Of a DNA stretch of 64,000 nt, positions 40,401-55,400 are shown piece by piece. The translations under genes were made by a program, and so were the position numbers. The stretch comes from Xestospongia muta. Its lineage: Eukaryota > Porifera > Demospongiae > Haplosclerida > Petrosiidae. Within the stretch, counting starts at the first letter, position 1; each line of letters opens with the position of its first letter. The stretch is from contig OY848918.1 in the NCBI GenBank assembly GCA_963693285.1, positions 10,567,092-10,631,091 of the forward strand. Reading direction: 5' to 3'. Below the pieces are notes generated by a model. The model searched no databases. It had not been told where the DNA came from and was given only the letters and a program-made list of their open reading frames with translations.

Positions 40401-43400
40401 ACCATCAATGGATTGTCTCCTCAAACAATACCTGGTCTAGTTCCTCCAGTTCCTAATGGATACACTATTACTCCACCTAATCCTAAGATTAACTTAACTT
40501 CATCTGGAGATTTAATGACTATGATATTAGATTATAGTGATGCTGGAAACTATACTATTACATCTCCTGATTTTAATGGAGCTAGTGTTGTAATTACACT
40601 GACTGTACAAGGTTAGTTTTGTATGTTCAAAATGTGTTATAATCCCTCTATCAGGAAAAGCATGTGTTATTTATACTACTGATGATCAAGCAGCTACTAA
40701 TGGTAGTACAGTTACAATAGAATGTATTGCTGGTTGTACTCCAAGTGACTTCACCTATCAATGGATGAAAAATGGTGTCATTATTTCAGGAGAGACAGGC
40801 TCAACATTAAGAATATCTAGTGTTACTATCAGTGACATTGGAGAATATAAATGTACACCTTCTAACTCACTGGGTAGTACCAACAGTTCCTCTAGCATAC
40901 TTAGTGTCAATGGTAAGAACCAAAAGATTGAGTTGATTAATATCTCCTCTCTTTTTTCCTCAGTTCCTTTAACCATCAATGGATTGTCTCCTCAAACAAT
41001 ACCTGGTCTAGTTCCTCCAGTTCCTAATGGATACACTATTACTCCACCTAATCCTAAGATTAACTTAACTTCATCTGGAGATTTAATGACTATGATATTA
41101 GATTATAGTGATGCTGGTACCTATACTATAACATCTTCTGATTTTAATGGAGCTAGTGTTGTAATTACACTGACTGTACAAGGTTAGTTTTGTATGTTCA
41201 AAATGTGTTATAATCCCTCTATCAGGAAAAGCATATGTTATTAATAGTACTGATAATCAAACAGCTACTAATGGTAGTACAGTTACAATAGATTGTACTG
41301 CTGGTGGTACTCCAAGTGACTTCACCTATCAATGGATAAAAAATGGTGTCATTATTTCAGGAGAGACAGGCTCAACATTAAGAATATCTAGTGTTACTAT
41401 CAGTGACATTGGAGAATACAAAAGTACACCTTCTAACTCACTGGGTAGTACCAACAGTTCCTCTACTATACTTAGCGTCAATGGTAAGAACCAAAAGATT
41501 GATGTGATGAATATCTCCTCTCTTTTTCTCAGTTCCTCTAACCATCAATGGATTATCTCCTCAAACAGTATCTGGTCTAGTTCCTGCAGCATCTAATGGA
41601 TACACTATTATTCCACCTAATCCTAAGATTAACTTAACTTCATCTGGAGATTTAATGACTATGATATTAGATTATAGTGATGCTGGAAACTATACTATTA
41701 CATCTCCTGATTTTAATGGAGCTAGTGTTGTAATTACACTGACTGTACAAGGTTAGTTTTGTATGTTCAAAATGTGTTATAATCCCTCTATCAGGAAAAG
41801 CATGTGTTATTTATACTACTGATGATCAAACAGCTACTAATGGTAGTACAGTTACAATAGAATGTATTGCTGGTTGTACTCCAAGTGACTCCACCTATCA
41901 ATGGATGAAAAATGGTGTCATTATTTCAGGAGAGACAGGCTCAACATTAACAATATCTAGTGTTAGTATCAGTGACATTGGAGAATATAAATGTACACCT
42001 TCTAACTCACTGGGTAGTACCAACAGTTCCTCTAGCATACTTAGTGTCAATGGTAAGAACCAAAAGATTGAGTTGATGAATATCTCCTCTCTTTTTTCCT
42101 CAGTTCCTTTAACCATCAATGGATTGTCTCCTCAAACAATACCTGGTCTCATTTCTTCAGTTCCTAATGGATACACTATTACTCCACCTAATCTTAAGAT
42201 TAACTTAACTTCATCTGGAGATTTAATGACTATGATATTAGATTATAATGATGCTGGAAACTATACTATCACATCTCCTGATTTTAATGGAGCTAGTGTT
42301 GTAATTACACTGACTGTACAAGGTTAGTTTTGTATGTTCAAAATGTGTAATAATCCCTCTATCAGGAAAGGCATATGTTATTAATAGTACTGATAATCAA
42401 ACAGCTACTAATGGTAGTACAGTTACAATAGATTGTACTGCTGGTGGTACTCCAAGTGACTTCACCTATCAATGGATAAAAAATGGTGTCATTATTTCAG
42501 GAGAGACAGGCTCAACATTAAGAATATCTAGTGTTACTATCAGTGACATTGGAGAATACAAAAGTACACCTTCTAACTCACTGGGTAGTACCAACATTTC
42601 CTCTACTATACTTAGCGTCAATGGTAAGAACCAAAAGATTGAGTTGATGAATATCTCCTCTCTTTTTTCTCAGTTCCTCTAACCATCAATGGATTGTCTC
42701 CTCAAACAATACCTGGTCTAGTTCCTCCAGTTCCTAATGGATACACTATTACTCCACCTAGTCCTAAGATCACATTAACTTCATCTGGAGATTTAATGAC
42801 TATGATATTAGATTATAGTGATGCTGGTACCTATACTATTACATCTCTTGATTTTAATGGAGCTAGTGTTGTAATTACACTGACTGTACAAGGTTAGTTT
42901 TGTATGTTCAAAATGTGTTATAATCCCTCTATCAGGAAAAGCATGTGTTATTTATACTACTGATGATCAAACAGCTACTAATGGTAGTACAGTTACAATA
43001 GAATGTATTGCTGGTTGTACTCCAAGTGACTCCACCTATCAATGGATGAAAAATGGTGTCATTATTTCAGGAGAGACAGGCTCAACATTAAGAATATCTA
43101 GTGTTACTATCAGTGACATTGGAAAATATAAATGTACACCTTCTAACTCACTGGGTAGTACCAACAGTTCCTCTAGCATACTTAGTGTCAATGGTAAGAA
43201 CCAAAAGATTGAGTTGATGAATATCTCCTCTCTTTTTTCCTCAGTTCCTCTAACCATCAATGGATTGTCTCCTCAAACAATACCTGGTCTCATTTCTTCA
43301 GTTCCTAATGGATACACTATTACTCCACCTAATCCTAAGATTAACTTAACTTCATCTGGAGATTTAATGACTATGATATTAGATTATAGTGATGCTGGTA

Positions 43401-46400
43401 CCTATACTATTACATCTCCTGATTTTAATGGAGCTAGTGTTGTAATTACACTGACTGTACAAGGTTAGTTTTGTATGTTCAAAATGTGTTATAATCCCTC
43501 TATCAGGAAAAGCATGTGTTATTTATACTACTGATGATCAAACAGCTACTAATGGTAGTACAGTTACAATAGAATGTATTGCTTGTTGTACTCCAAGTGA
43601 CTCCACCTATCAATGGATGAAAAATGGTGTCATTATTTCAGGAGAGACAGGCTCAACATTAAGAATATCTAGTGTTACTATCAGTGACATTGGAGAATAT
43701 AAATGTACACCTTCTAACTCACTGGGTAGTACCAACAGTTCCTCTAGCATACTTAGTGTCAATGGTAAGAACCAAAAGATTAATGTGATGAATATCTCCT
43801 CTGTTTTTCCTCAGTTCCTTTAACCATCAATGGATTGTCTCCTCAAACAATACTTGGTCTAGTTCCTCCAGTTCCTAATGGATACACTATTACTCCACCT
43901 AATCCTAAGATTAACTTAACTTCATCTGGAGATTTAATAACTATGATATTAGATTATAGTGATGCTGGAAACTATACTATCACATCTCCTGATTTTAATG
44001 GAGCTAGTGTTGTAATTACACTGACTGTACAAGGTTAGTTTTGTATGTTCAAAATGTGTTATAATCCCTCTATCAGGAAAAGCATGTGTTATTTATACTA
44101 CTGATGATCAAACAGCTACTAATGGTAGTACAGTTACAATAGAATGTATTGCTGGTTGTACTCCAAATGACTCCACCTATCAATGGATGAAAAATGGTGT
44201 CATTATTTCAGGAGAGACAGGCTCAACATTAAGAATATCTAGTGTTACTATCAGTGACATTGGAGAATATAAATGTACACCTTCTAACTCACTGGGTAGT
44301 ACCAACAGTTCCTCTAGCATACTTAGTGTCAATGGTAAGAACCAAAAGATTGAGTTGATGAATATCTCCTCTCTTTTTTTCTCAGTTCCTTTAACCATCA
44401 ATGGATTGTCTCCTCAAACAATACCTGGTCTAGTTCCTCCAGTTCCTAATGGATACACTATTACTCCACCTAATCCTAAGATTAACTTAACTTCATCTGG
44501 AGATTTAATGACTATGATATTAGATTATAGTGATGCTGGAAACTATACTATCACATCTCCTGATTTTAATGGAGCTAGTGTTGTAATTACACTGACTGTA
44601 CAAGGTTAGTTTTGTATGTTCAAAATGTGTTATAATCCCTCTATCAGGAAAAGCATGTGTTATTTATACTACTGATGATCAAACAGCTACTAATGGTAGT
44701 ACAGTTACAATAGAATGTATTGCTGGTTGTACTCCAAATGACTCCACCTATCAATGGATGAAAAATGGTGTCATTATTTCAGGAGAGACAGGCTCAACAT
44801 TAACAATATCTAGTGTTACTATCAGTGACATTGGAGAATATAAATGTACACCTTCTAACTCACTGGGTAGTACCAACAGTTCCTCTAGCATACTTAGTGT
44901 CAATGGTAAGAACCAAAAGATTGAGTTGATTAATATCTTCTCTCTTTTTCCTCAGTTCCTTTAACCATCAATGGATTGTCTCCTCAAACAATACCTGGTC
45001 TAGTTTCTCCAGTTCCTAATGGATACACTATTATTCCACCTAATCCTAAGATTAACATAACTTCATCTGGAGATTTAATAACTATGATATTAGATTATAG
45101 TGATGCTGGTACCTATACTATTACATCTCCTGATTTTAATGGAGCTAGTGTTGTAATTACACTGACTGTACAAGGTTAGTTTTGTATGTTCAAAATGTGT
45201 TATAATCCCTCTATCAGGAAAAGCATGTGTTATTTATACTACTGATGATCAAACAGCTACTAATGGTAGTACAGTTACAATAGAATGTATTGCTGGTTGT
45301 ACTCCAAGTGACTCCACCTATCAATGGATGAAAAATGGTGTCATTATTTCAGGAGAGACAGGCTCAACATTAAGAATATCTAGTGTTACTATCAGTGACA
45401 TTGGAGAATATAAATGTACACCTTCTAACTCACTGGGTAGTACCAACAGTTCCTCTAGCATACTTAGTGTCAATGGTAAGAACCAAAAGATTAATGTGAT
45501 GAATATCTCCTCTCTTTTTCCTCAGTTCCTTTAACCATCAATAAATTGTCTCCTCAAACAATACTTGGTCTAGTTCCTCCAGTTCCTAATGGATACACTA
45601 TTACTCCACCTAATCCTAAGATTAACTTAACTTCATCTGGAGATTTAATGACTGTGATATTAGATTATAGTGATGCTGGAAACTATACTATCACATCTCC
45701 TGATTTTAATGGAGCTAGTGTTGTAATTACACTGACTGTACAAGGTTAGTTTTGTATGTTCAAAATGTGTTATAATCCCTCTACCAGGAAAAGCATGTGT
45801 TATTTATACTACTGATGATCAAACAGCTACTAATGGTAGTACAGTTACAATAGAATGTATTGCTGGTTGTACTCCAAGTGACTCCACCTATCAATGGATA
45901 AAAAATGGTGTCATTATTTCAGGAGAGACAGGCTCAACATTAAGAATATCTAGTGTTACTATCAGTGACATTGGAGAATATAAATGTACACCTTCTAACT
46001 CACTGGGTAGTACCAACAGTTCCTCTAGCATACTTAGTGTCAATGGTAAGAACCAAAAGATTGAGTTGATGAATATCTCCTCTCTTTTTTTCTCAGTTCC
46101 TTTAACCATCAATGGATTGTCTCCTCAAACAATACCTGGTCTAGTTCCTCCAGTTCCTAATGGATACACTATTATTCCACCTAATCCTAAGATTAACATA
46201 ACTTCATCTGGAGATTTAATAACTATGATATTAGATTATAGTGATGCTGGTACCTATACTATTACATCTCCTGATTTTAATGGAGCTAGTGTTGTAATTA
46301 CACTGACTGTACAAGGTTAGTTTTGTATGTTCAAAATGTGTTATAATCCCTCTATCAGGAAAAGCATGTGTTATTTATACTACTGATGATCAAACAGCTA

Positions 46401-49400
46401 CTAATGGTAGTACAGTTACAATAGAATGTATTGCTGGTTGTACTCCAAGTGACTCCAGCTATCAATGGATGAAAAATGGTGTCATTATTTCAGGAGAGAC
46501 AGGCTCAACATTAAGAATATCTAGTGTTACTATCAGTGACATTGGAGAATATAAATGTACACCTTCTAACTCACTGGGTAGTACCAACAGTTCCTCTAGC
46601 ATACTTAGTGTCAATGGTAAGAACCAAAAGATTAATGTGATGAATATCTCCTCTCTTTTTCCTCAGTTCCTTTAACCATCAATGGATTGTCTCCTCAAAC
46701 AATACCTGGTCTAGTTCCTCCAGTTCCTAATGGATACACTATTACTCCCCCTAATCCTAAGATTAACTTAACTTCATCTGGAGATTTAATGACTATGATA
46801 TTAGATTATAATGATGCTGGAAACTATACTATCACATCTCCTGATTTTAATGGAGCTAGTGTTGTAATTACACTGACTGTACAAGGTTAGTTTTGTATGT
46901 TCAAAATGTGTTATAATCCCTCTATCAGGAAAAGCATGTGTTATTTATACTACTGATGATCAAACAGCTACTAATGGTAGTACAGTTACAATAGAATGTA
47001 TTGCTGGTTGTACTCCAAATGACTCCACCTATCAATGGATGAAAAATGGTGTCATTATTTCAGGAGAGACAGGCTCAACATTAAGAATATCTAGTGTTAC
47101 TATCAGTGACATTGGAGAATATAAATGTACACCTTCTAACTCACTGGGTAGTACCAACAGTTCCTCAAGCATACTTAGTGTCAATGGTAAGAACCAAAAG
47201 ATTGAGTTGATGAATATCTCCTCTCTTTTTTTCTCAGTTCCTTTAACCATCAATGGATTGTCTCCTCAAACAATACCTGGTCTAGTTCCTCCAGTTCCTA
47301 ATGGATACACTATTACTCCACCTAATCCTAAGATTAACTTAACTTCATCTGGAGATTTAATGACTATGATATTAGATTATAGTGATGCTGGAAACTATAC
47401 TATCACATCTCCTGATTTTAATGGAGCTAGTGTTGTAATTACACTGACTGTACAAGGTTAGTTTTGTATGTTCAAAATGTGTTATAATCCCTCTATCAGG
47501 AAAAGCATGTGTTATTTATACTACTGATGATCAAACAGCTACTAATGGTAGTACAGTTACAATAGAATGTATTGCTGGTTGTACTCCAAGTGACTCCACC
47601 TATCAATGGATGAAAAATGGTGTCATTATTTCAGGAGAGACAGGCTCAACATTAATAATATCTAGTGTTACTATCAGTGACATTGGAGAATATAAATGTA
47701 CACCTTCTAACTCACTGGGTAGTACCAACAGTTCCTCTAGCATACTTAGTGTCAATGGTAAGAACCAAAAGATTGATGTCATGAATATCTCCTCTCTTTT
47801 TCCTCAGTTCCTTTAACCATCAATGGATTGTCTCCTCAAACAATACCTGGTCTAGTTCCTCCAGTTCCTAATGGATACACTATTACTCCACCTAATCCTA
47901 AGATTAACTTAACTTCATCTGGAGATTTAATGACTATGATATTAGATTATAGTGATGCTGGAAACTATACTATTACATCTCCTGATTTTAATGGAGCTAG
48001 TGTTGTAATTACACTGACTGTACAAGGTTAGTTTTGTATGTTCAAAATGTGTTATAATCCCTCTATCAGGAAAAGCATGTGTTATTTATACTACTGATGA
48101 TCAAGCAGCTACTAATGGTAGTACAGTTACAATAGAATGTATTGCTGGTTGTACTCCAAGTGACTTCACCTATCAATGGATGAAAAATGGTGTCATTATT
48201 TCAGGAGAGACAGGCTCAACATTAAGAATATCTAGTGTTACTATCAGTGACATTGGAGAATATAAATGTACACCTTCTAACTCACTGGGTAGTACCAACA
48301 GTTCCTCTAGCATACTTAGTGTCAATGGTAAGAACCAAAAGATTGAGTTGATTAATATCTCCTCTCTTTTTTCCTCAGTTCCTTTAACCATCAATGGATT
48401 GTCTCCTCAAACAATACCTGGTCTAGTTCCTCCAGTTCCTAATGGATACACTATTACTCCACCTAATCCTAAGATTAACTTAACTTCATCTGGAGATTTA
48501 ATGACTATGATATTAGATTATAGTGATGCTGGTACCTATACTATAACATCTTCTGATTTTAATGGAGCTAGTGTTGTAATTACACTGACTGTACAAGGTT
48601 AGTTTTGTATGTTCAAAATGTGTTATAATCCCTCTATCAGGAAAAGCATATGTTATTAATAGTACTGATAATCAAACAGCTACTAATGGTAGTACAGTTA
48701 CAATAGATTGTACTGCTGGTGGTACTCCAAGTGACTTCACCTATCAATGGATAAAAAATGGTGTCATTATTTCAGGAGAGACAGGCTCAACATTAAGAAT
48801 ATCTAGTGTTACTATCAGTGACATTGGAGAATACAAAAGTACACCTTCTAACTCACTGGGTAGTACCAACAGTTCCTCTACTATACTTAGCGTCAATGGT
48901 AAGAACCAAAAGATTGATGTGATGAATATCTCCTCTCTTTTTCTCAGTTCCTCTAACCATCAATGGATTATCTCCTCAAACAGTATCTGGTCTAGTTCCT
49001 GCAGCATCTAATGGATACACTATTATTCCACCTAATCCTAAGATTAACTTAACTTCATCTGGAGATTTAATGACTATGATATTAGATTATAGTGATGCTG
49101 GAAACTATACTATTACATCTCCTGATTTTAATGGAGCTAGTGTTGTAATTACACTGACTGTACAAGGTTAGTTTTGTATGTTCAAAATGTGTTATAATCC
49201 CTCTATCAGGAAAAGCATGTGTTATTTATACTACTGATGATCAAACAGCTACTAATGGTAGTACAGTTACAATAGAATGTATTGCTGGTTGTACTCCAAG
49301 TGACTCCACCTATCAATGGATGAAAAATGGTGTCATTATTTCAGGAGAGACAGGCTCAACATTAACAATATCTAGTGTTAGTATCAGTGACATTGGAGAA

Positions 49401-52400
49401 TATAAATGTACACCTTCTAACTCACTGGGTAGTACCAACAGTTCCTCTAGCATACTTAGTGTCAATGGTAAGAACCAAAAGATTGAGTTGATGAATATCT
49501 CCTCTCTTTTTTCCTCAGTTCCTTTAACCATCAATGGATTGTCTCCTCAAACAATACCTGGTCTCATTTCTTCAGTTCCTAATGGATACACTATTACTCC
49601 ACCTAATCTTAAGATTAACTTAACTTCATCTGGAGATTTAATGACTATGATATTAGATTATAATGATGCTGGAAACTATACTATCACATCTCCTGATTTT
49701 AATGGAGCTAGTGTTGTAATTACACTGACTGTACAAGGTTAGTTTTGTATGTTCAAAATGTGTAATAATCCCTCTATCAGGAAAGGCATATGTTATTAAT
49801 AGTACTGATAATCAAACAGCTACTAATGGTAGTACAGTTACAATAGATTGTACTGCTGGTGGTACTCCAAGTGACTTCACCTATCAATGGATAAAAAATG
49901 GTGTCATTATTTCAGGAGAGACAGGCTCAACATTAAGAATATCTAGTGTTACTATCAGTGACATTGGAGAATACAAAAGTACACCTTCTAACTCACTGGG
50001 TAGTACCAACATTTCCTCTACTATACTTAGCGTCAATGGTAAGAACCAAAAGATTGAGTTGATGAATATCTCCTCTCTTTTTTCTCAGTTCCTCTAACCA
50101 TCAATGGATTGTCTCCTCAAACAATACCTGGTCTAGTTCCTCCAGTTCCTAATGGATACACTATTACTCCACCTAGTCCTAAGATCACATTAACTTCATC
50201 TGGAGATTTAATGACTATGATATTAGATTATAGTGATGCTGGTACCTATACTATTACATCTCTTGATTTTAATGGAGCTAGTGTTGTAATTACACTGACT
50301 GTACAAGGTTAGTTTTGTATGTTCAAAATGTGTTATAATCCCTCTATCAGGAAAAGCATGTGTTATTTATACTACTGATGATCAAACAGCTACTAATGGT
50401 AGTACAGTTACAATAGAATGTATTGCTGGTTGTACTCCAAGTGACTCCACCTATCAATGGATGAAAAATGGTGTCATTATTTCAGGAGAGACAGGCTCAA
50501 CATTAAGAATATCTAGTGTTACTATCAGTGACATTGGAAAATATAAATGTACACCTTCTAACTCACTGGGTAGTACCAACAGTTCCTCTAGCATACTTAG
50601 TGTCAATGGTAAGAACCAAAAGATTGAGTTGATGAATATCTCCTCTCTTTTTTCCTCAGTTCCTCTAACCATCAATGGATTGTCTCCTCAAACAATACCT
50701 GGTCTCATTTCTTCAGTTCCTAATGGATACACTATTACTCCACCTAATCCTAAGATTAACTTAACTTCATCTGGAGATTTAATGACTATGATATTAGATT
50801 ATAGTGATGCTGGTACCTATACTATTACATCTCCTGATTTTAATGGAGCTAGTGTTGTAATTACACTGACTGTACAAGGTTAGTTTTGTATGTTCAAAAT
50901 GTGTTATAATCCCTCTATCAGGAAAAGCATGTGTTATTTATACTACTGATGATCAAACAGCTACTAATGGTAGTACAGTTACAATAGAATGTATTGCTTG
51001 TTGTACTCCAAGTGACTCCACCTATCAATGGATGAAAAATGGTGTCATTATTTCAGGAGAGACAGGCTCAACATTAAGAATATCTAGTGTTACTATCAGT
51101 GACATTGGAGAATATAAATGTACACCTTCTAACTCACTGGGTAGTACCAACAGTTCCTCTAGCATACTTAGTGTCAATGGTAAGAACCAAAAGATTAATG
51201 TGATGAATATCTCCTCTGTTTTTCCTCAGTTCCTTTAACCATCAATGGATTGTCTCCTCAAACAATACTTGGTCTAGTTCCTCCAGTTCCTAATGGATAC
51301 ACTATTACTCCACCTAATCCTAAGATTAACTTAACTTCATCTGGAGATTTAATAACTATGATATTAGATTATAGTGATGCTGGAAACTATACTATCACAT
51401 CTCCTGATTTTAATGGAGCTAGTGTTGTAATTACACTGACTGTACAAGGTTAGTTTTGTATGTTCAAAATGTGTTATAATCCCTCTATCAGGAAAAGCAT
51501 GTGTTATTTATACTACTGATGATCAAACAGCTACTAATGGTAGTACAGTTACAATAGAATGTATTGCTGGTTGTACTCCAAATGACTCCACCTATCAATG
51601 GATGAAAAATGGTGTCATTATTTCAGGAGAGACAGGCTCAACATTAAGAATATCTAGTGTTACTATCAGTGACATTGGAGAATATAAATGTACACCTTCT
51701 AACTCACTGGGTAGTACCAACAGTTCCTCTAGCATACTTAGTGTCAATGGTAAGAACCAAAAGATTGAGTTGATGAATATCTCCTCTCTTTTTTTCTCAG
51801 TTCCTTTAACCATCAATGGATTGTCTCCTCAAACAATACCTGGTCTAGTTCCTCCAGTTCCTAATGGATACACTATTACTCCACCTAATCCTAAGATTAA
51901 CTTAACTTCATCTGGAGATTTAATGACTATGATATTAGATTATAGTGATGCTGGAAACTATACTATCACATCTCCTGATTTTAATGGAGCTAGTGTTGTA
52001 ATTACACTGACTGTACAAGGTTAGTTTTGTATGTTCAAAATGTGTTATAATCCCTCTATCAGGAAAAGCATGTGTTATTTATACTACTGATGATCAAACA
52101 GCTACTAATGGTAGTACAGTTACAATAGAATGTATTGCTGGTTGTACTCCAAATGACTCCACCTATCAATGGATGAAAAATGGTGTCATTATTTCAGGAG
52201 AGACAGGCTCAACATTAACAATATCTAGTGTTACTATCAGTGACATTGGAGAATATAAATGTACACCTTCTAACTCACTGGGTAGTACCAACAGTTCCTC
52301 TAGCATACTTAGTGTCAATGGTAAGAACCAAAAGATTGAGTTGATTAATATCTTCTCTCTTTTTCCTCAGTTCCTTTAACCATCAATGGATTGTCTCCTC

Positions 52401-55400
52401 AAACAATACCTGGTCTAGTTTCTCCAGTTCCTAATGGATACACTATTATTCCACCTAATCCTAAGATTAACATAACTTCATCTGGAGATTTAATAACTAT
52501 GATATTAGATTATAGTGATGCTGGTACCTATACTATTACATCTCCTGATTTTAATGGAGCTAGTGTTGTAATTACACTGACTGTACAAGGTTAGTTTTGT
52601 ATGTTCAAAATGTGTTATAATCCCTCTATCAGGAAAAGCATGTGTTATTTATACTACTGATGATCAAACAGCTACTAATGGTAGTACAGTTACAATAGAA
52701 TGTATTGCTGGTTGTACTCCAAGTGACTCCACCTATCAATGGATGAAAAATGGTGTCATTATTTCAGGAGAGACAGGCTCAACATTAAGAATATCTAGTG
52801 TTACTATCAGTGACATTGGAGAATATAAATGTACACCTTCTAACTCACTGGGTAGTACCAACAGTTCCTCTAGCATACTTAGTGTCAATGGTAAGAACCA
52901 AAAGATTAATGTGATGAATATCTCCTCTCTTTTTCCTCAGTTCCTTTAACCATCAATAAATTGTCTCCTCAAACAATACTTGGTCTAGTTCCTCCAGTTC
53001 CTAATGGATACACTATTACTCCACCTAATCCTAAGATTAACTTAACTTCATCTGGAGATTTAATGACTGTGATATTAGATTATAGTGATGCTGGAAACTA
53101 TACTATCACATCTCCTGATTTTAATGGAGCTAGTGTTGTAATTACACTGACTGTACAAGGTTAGTTTTGTATGTTCAAAATGTGTTATAATCCCTCTACC
53201 AGGAAAAGCATGTGTTATTTATACTACTGATGATCAAACAGCTACTAATGGTAGTACAGTTACAATAGAATGTATTGCTGGTTGTACTCCAAGTGACTCC
53301 ACCTATCAATGGATAAAAAATGGTGTCATTATTTCAGGAGAGACAGGCTCAACATTAAGAATATCTAGTGTTACTATCAGTGACATTGGAGAATATAAAT
53401 GTACACCTTCTAACTCACTGGGTAGTACCAACAGTTCCTCTAGCATACTTAGTGTCAATGGTAAGAACCAAAAGATTGAGTTGATGAATATCTCCTCTCT
53501 TTTTTTCTCAGTTCCTTTAACCATCAATGGATTGTCTCCTCAAACAATACCTGGTCTAGTTCCTCCAGTTCCTAATGGATACACTATTATTCCACCTAAT
53601 CCTAAGATTAACATAACTTCATCTGGAGATTTAATAACTATGATATTAGATTATAGTGATGCTGGTACCTATACTATTACATCTCCTGATTTTAATGGAG
53701 CTAGTGTTGTAATTACACTGACTGTACAAGGTTAGTTTTGTATGTTCAAAATGTGTTATAATCCCTCTATCAGGAAAAGCATGTGTTATTTATACTACTG
53801 ATGATCAAACAGCTACTAATGGTAGTACAGTTACAATAGAATGTATTGCTGGTTGTACTCCAAGTGACTCCAGCTATCAATGGATGAAAAATGGTGTCAT
53901 TATTTCAGGAGAGACAGGCTCAACATTAAGAATATCTAGTGTTACTATCAGTGACATTGGAGAATATAAATGTACACCTTCTAACTCACTGGGTAGTACC
54001 AACAGTTCCTCTAGCATACTTAGTGTCAATGGTAAGAACCAAAAGATTAATGTGATGAATATCTCCTCTCTTTTTCCTCAGTTCCTTTAACCATCAATGG
54101 ATTGTCTCCTCAAACAATACCTGGTCTAGTTCCTCCAGTTCCTAATGGATACACTATTACTCCCCCTAATCCTAAGATTAACTTAACTTCATCTGGAGAT
54201 TTAATGACTATGATATTAGATTATAATGATGCTGGAAACTATACTATCACATCTCCTGATTTTAATGGAGCTAGTGTTGTAATTACACTGACTGTACAAG
54301 GTTAGTTTTGTATGTTCAAAATGTGTTATAATCCCTCTATCAGGAAAAGCATGTGTTATTTATACTACTGATGATCAAACAGCTACTAATGGTAGTACAG
54401 TTACAATAGAATGTATTGCTGGTTGTACTCCAAATGACTCCACCTATCAATGGATGAAAAATGGTGTCATTATTTCAGGAGAGACAGGCTCAACATTAAG
54501 AATATCTAGTGTTACTATCAGTGACATTGGAGAATATAAATGTACACCTTCTAACTCACTGGGTAGTACCAACAGTTCCTCTAGCATACTTAGTGTCAAT
54601 GGTAAGAACCAAAAGATTGAGTTGATGAATATCTCCTCTCTTTTTTTCTCAGTTCCTTTAACCATCAATGGATTGTCTCCTCAAACAATACCTGGTCTAG
54701 TTCCTCCAGTTCCTAATGGATACACTATTACTCCACCTAATCCTAAGATTAACTTAACTTCATCTGGAGATTTAATGACTATGATATTAGATTATAGTGA
54801 TGCTGGAAACTATACTATCACATCTCCTGATTTTAATGGAGCTAGTGTTGTAATTACACTGACTGTACAAGGTTAGTTTTGTATGTTCAAAATGTGTTAT
54901 AATCCCTCTATCAGGAAAAGCATGTGTTATTTATACTACTGATGATCAAACAGCTACTAATGGTAGTACAGTTACAATAGAATGTATTGCTGGTTGTACT
55001 CCAAATGACTCCACCTATCAATGGATGAAAAATGGTGTCATTATTTCAGGAGAGACAGGCTCAACATTAAGAATATCTAGTGTTACTATCAGTGACATTG
55101 GAGAATATAAATGTACACCTTCTAACTCACTGGGTAGTACCAACAGTTCCTCTAGCATACTTAGTGTCACTGGTAAGAACCAAAAGATTGAGTTGATGAA
55201 TATCTCCTCTCTTTTTTTCTCAGTTCCTTTAACCATCAATGGATTGTCTCCTCAAACAATACTTGGTCTAGTTCCTCCAGTTCCTAATGGATACACTATT
55301 ACTCCACCTAATCCTAAGATCACATTAACTTCATCTGGAGATTTAATGACTATGATATTAGATTATAATGATGCTGGAACCTATACTATAACATCTCCTG

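Noticed and set aside
39546..55239. Repeated minus-strand ORFs of 73-74 codons beginning MMVKGTEEKRE or MTLSMLEELL
   Set aside because: They are antisense shadows of the B exons and the intron before the next A exon, and recur only because the array recurs.
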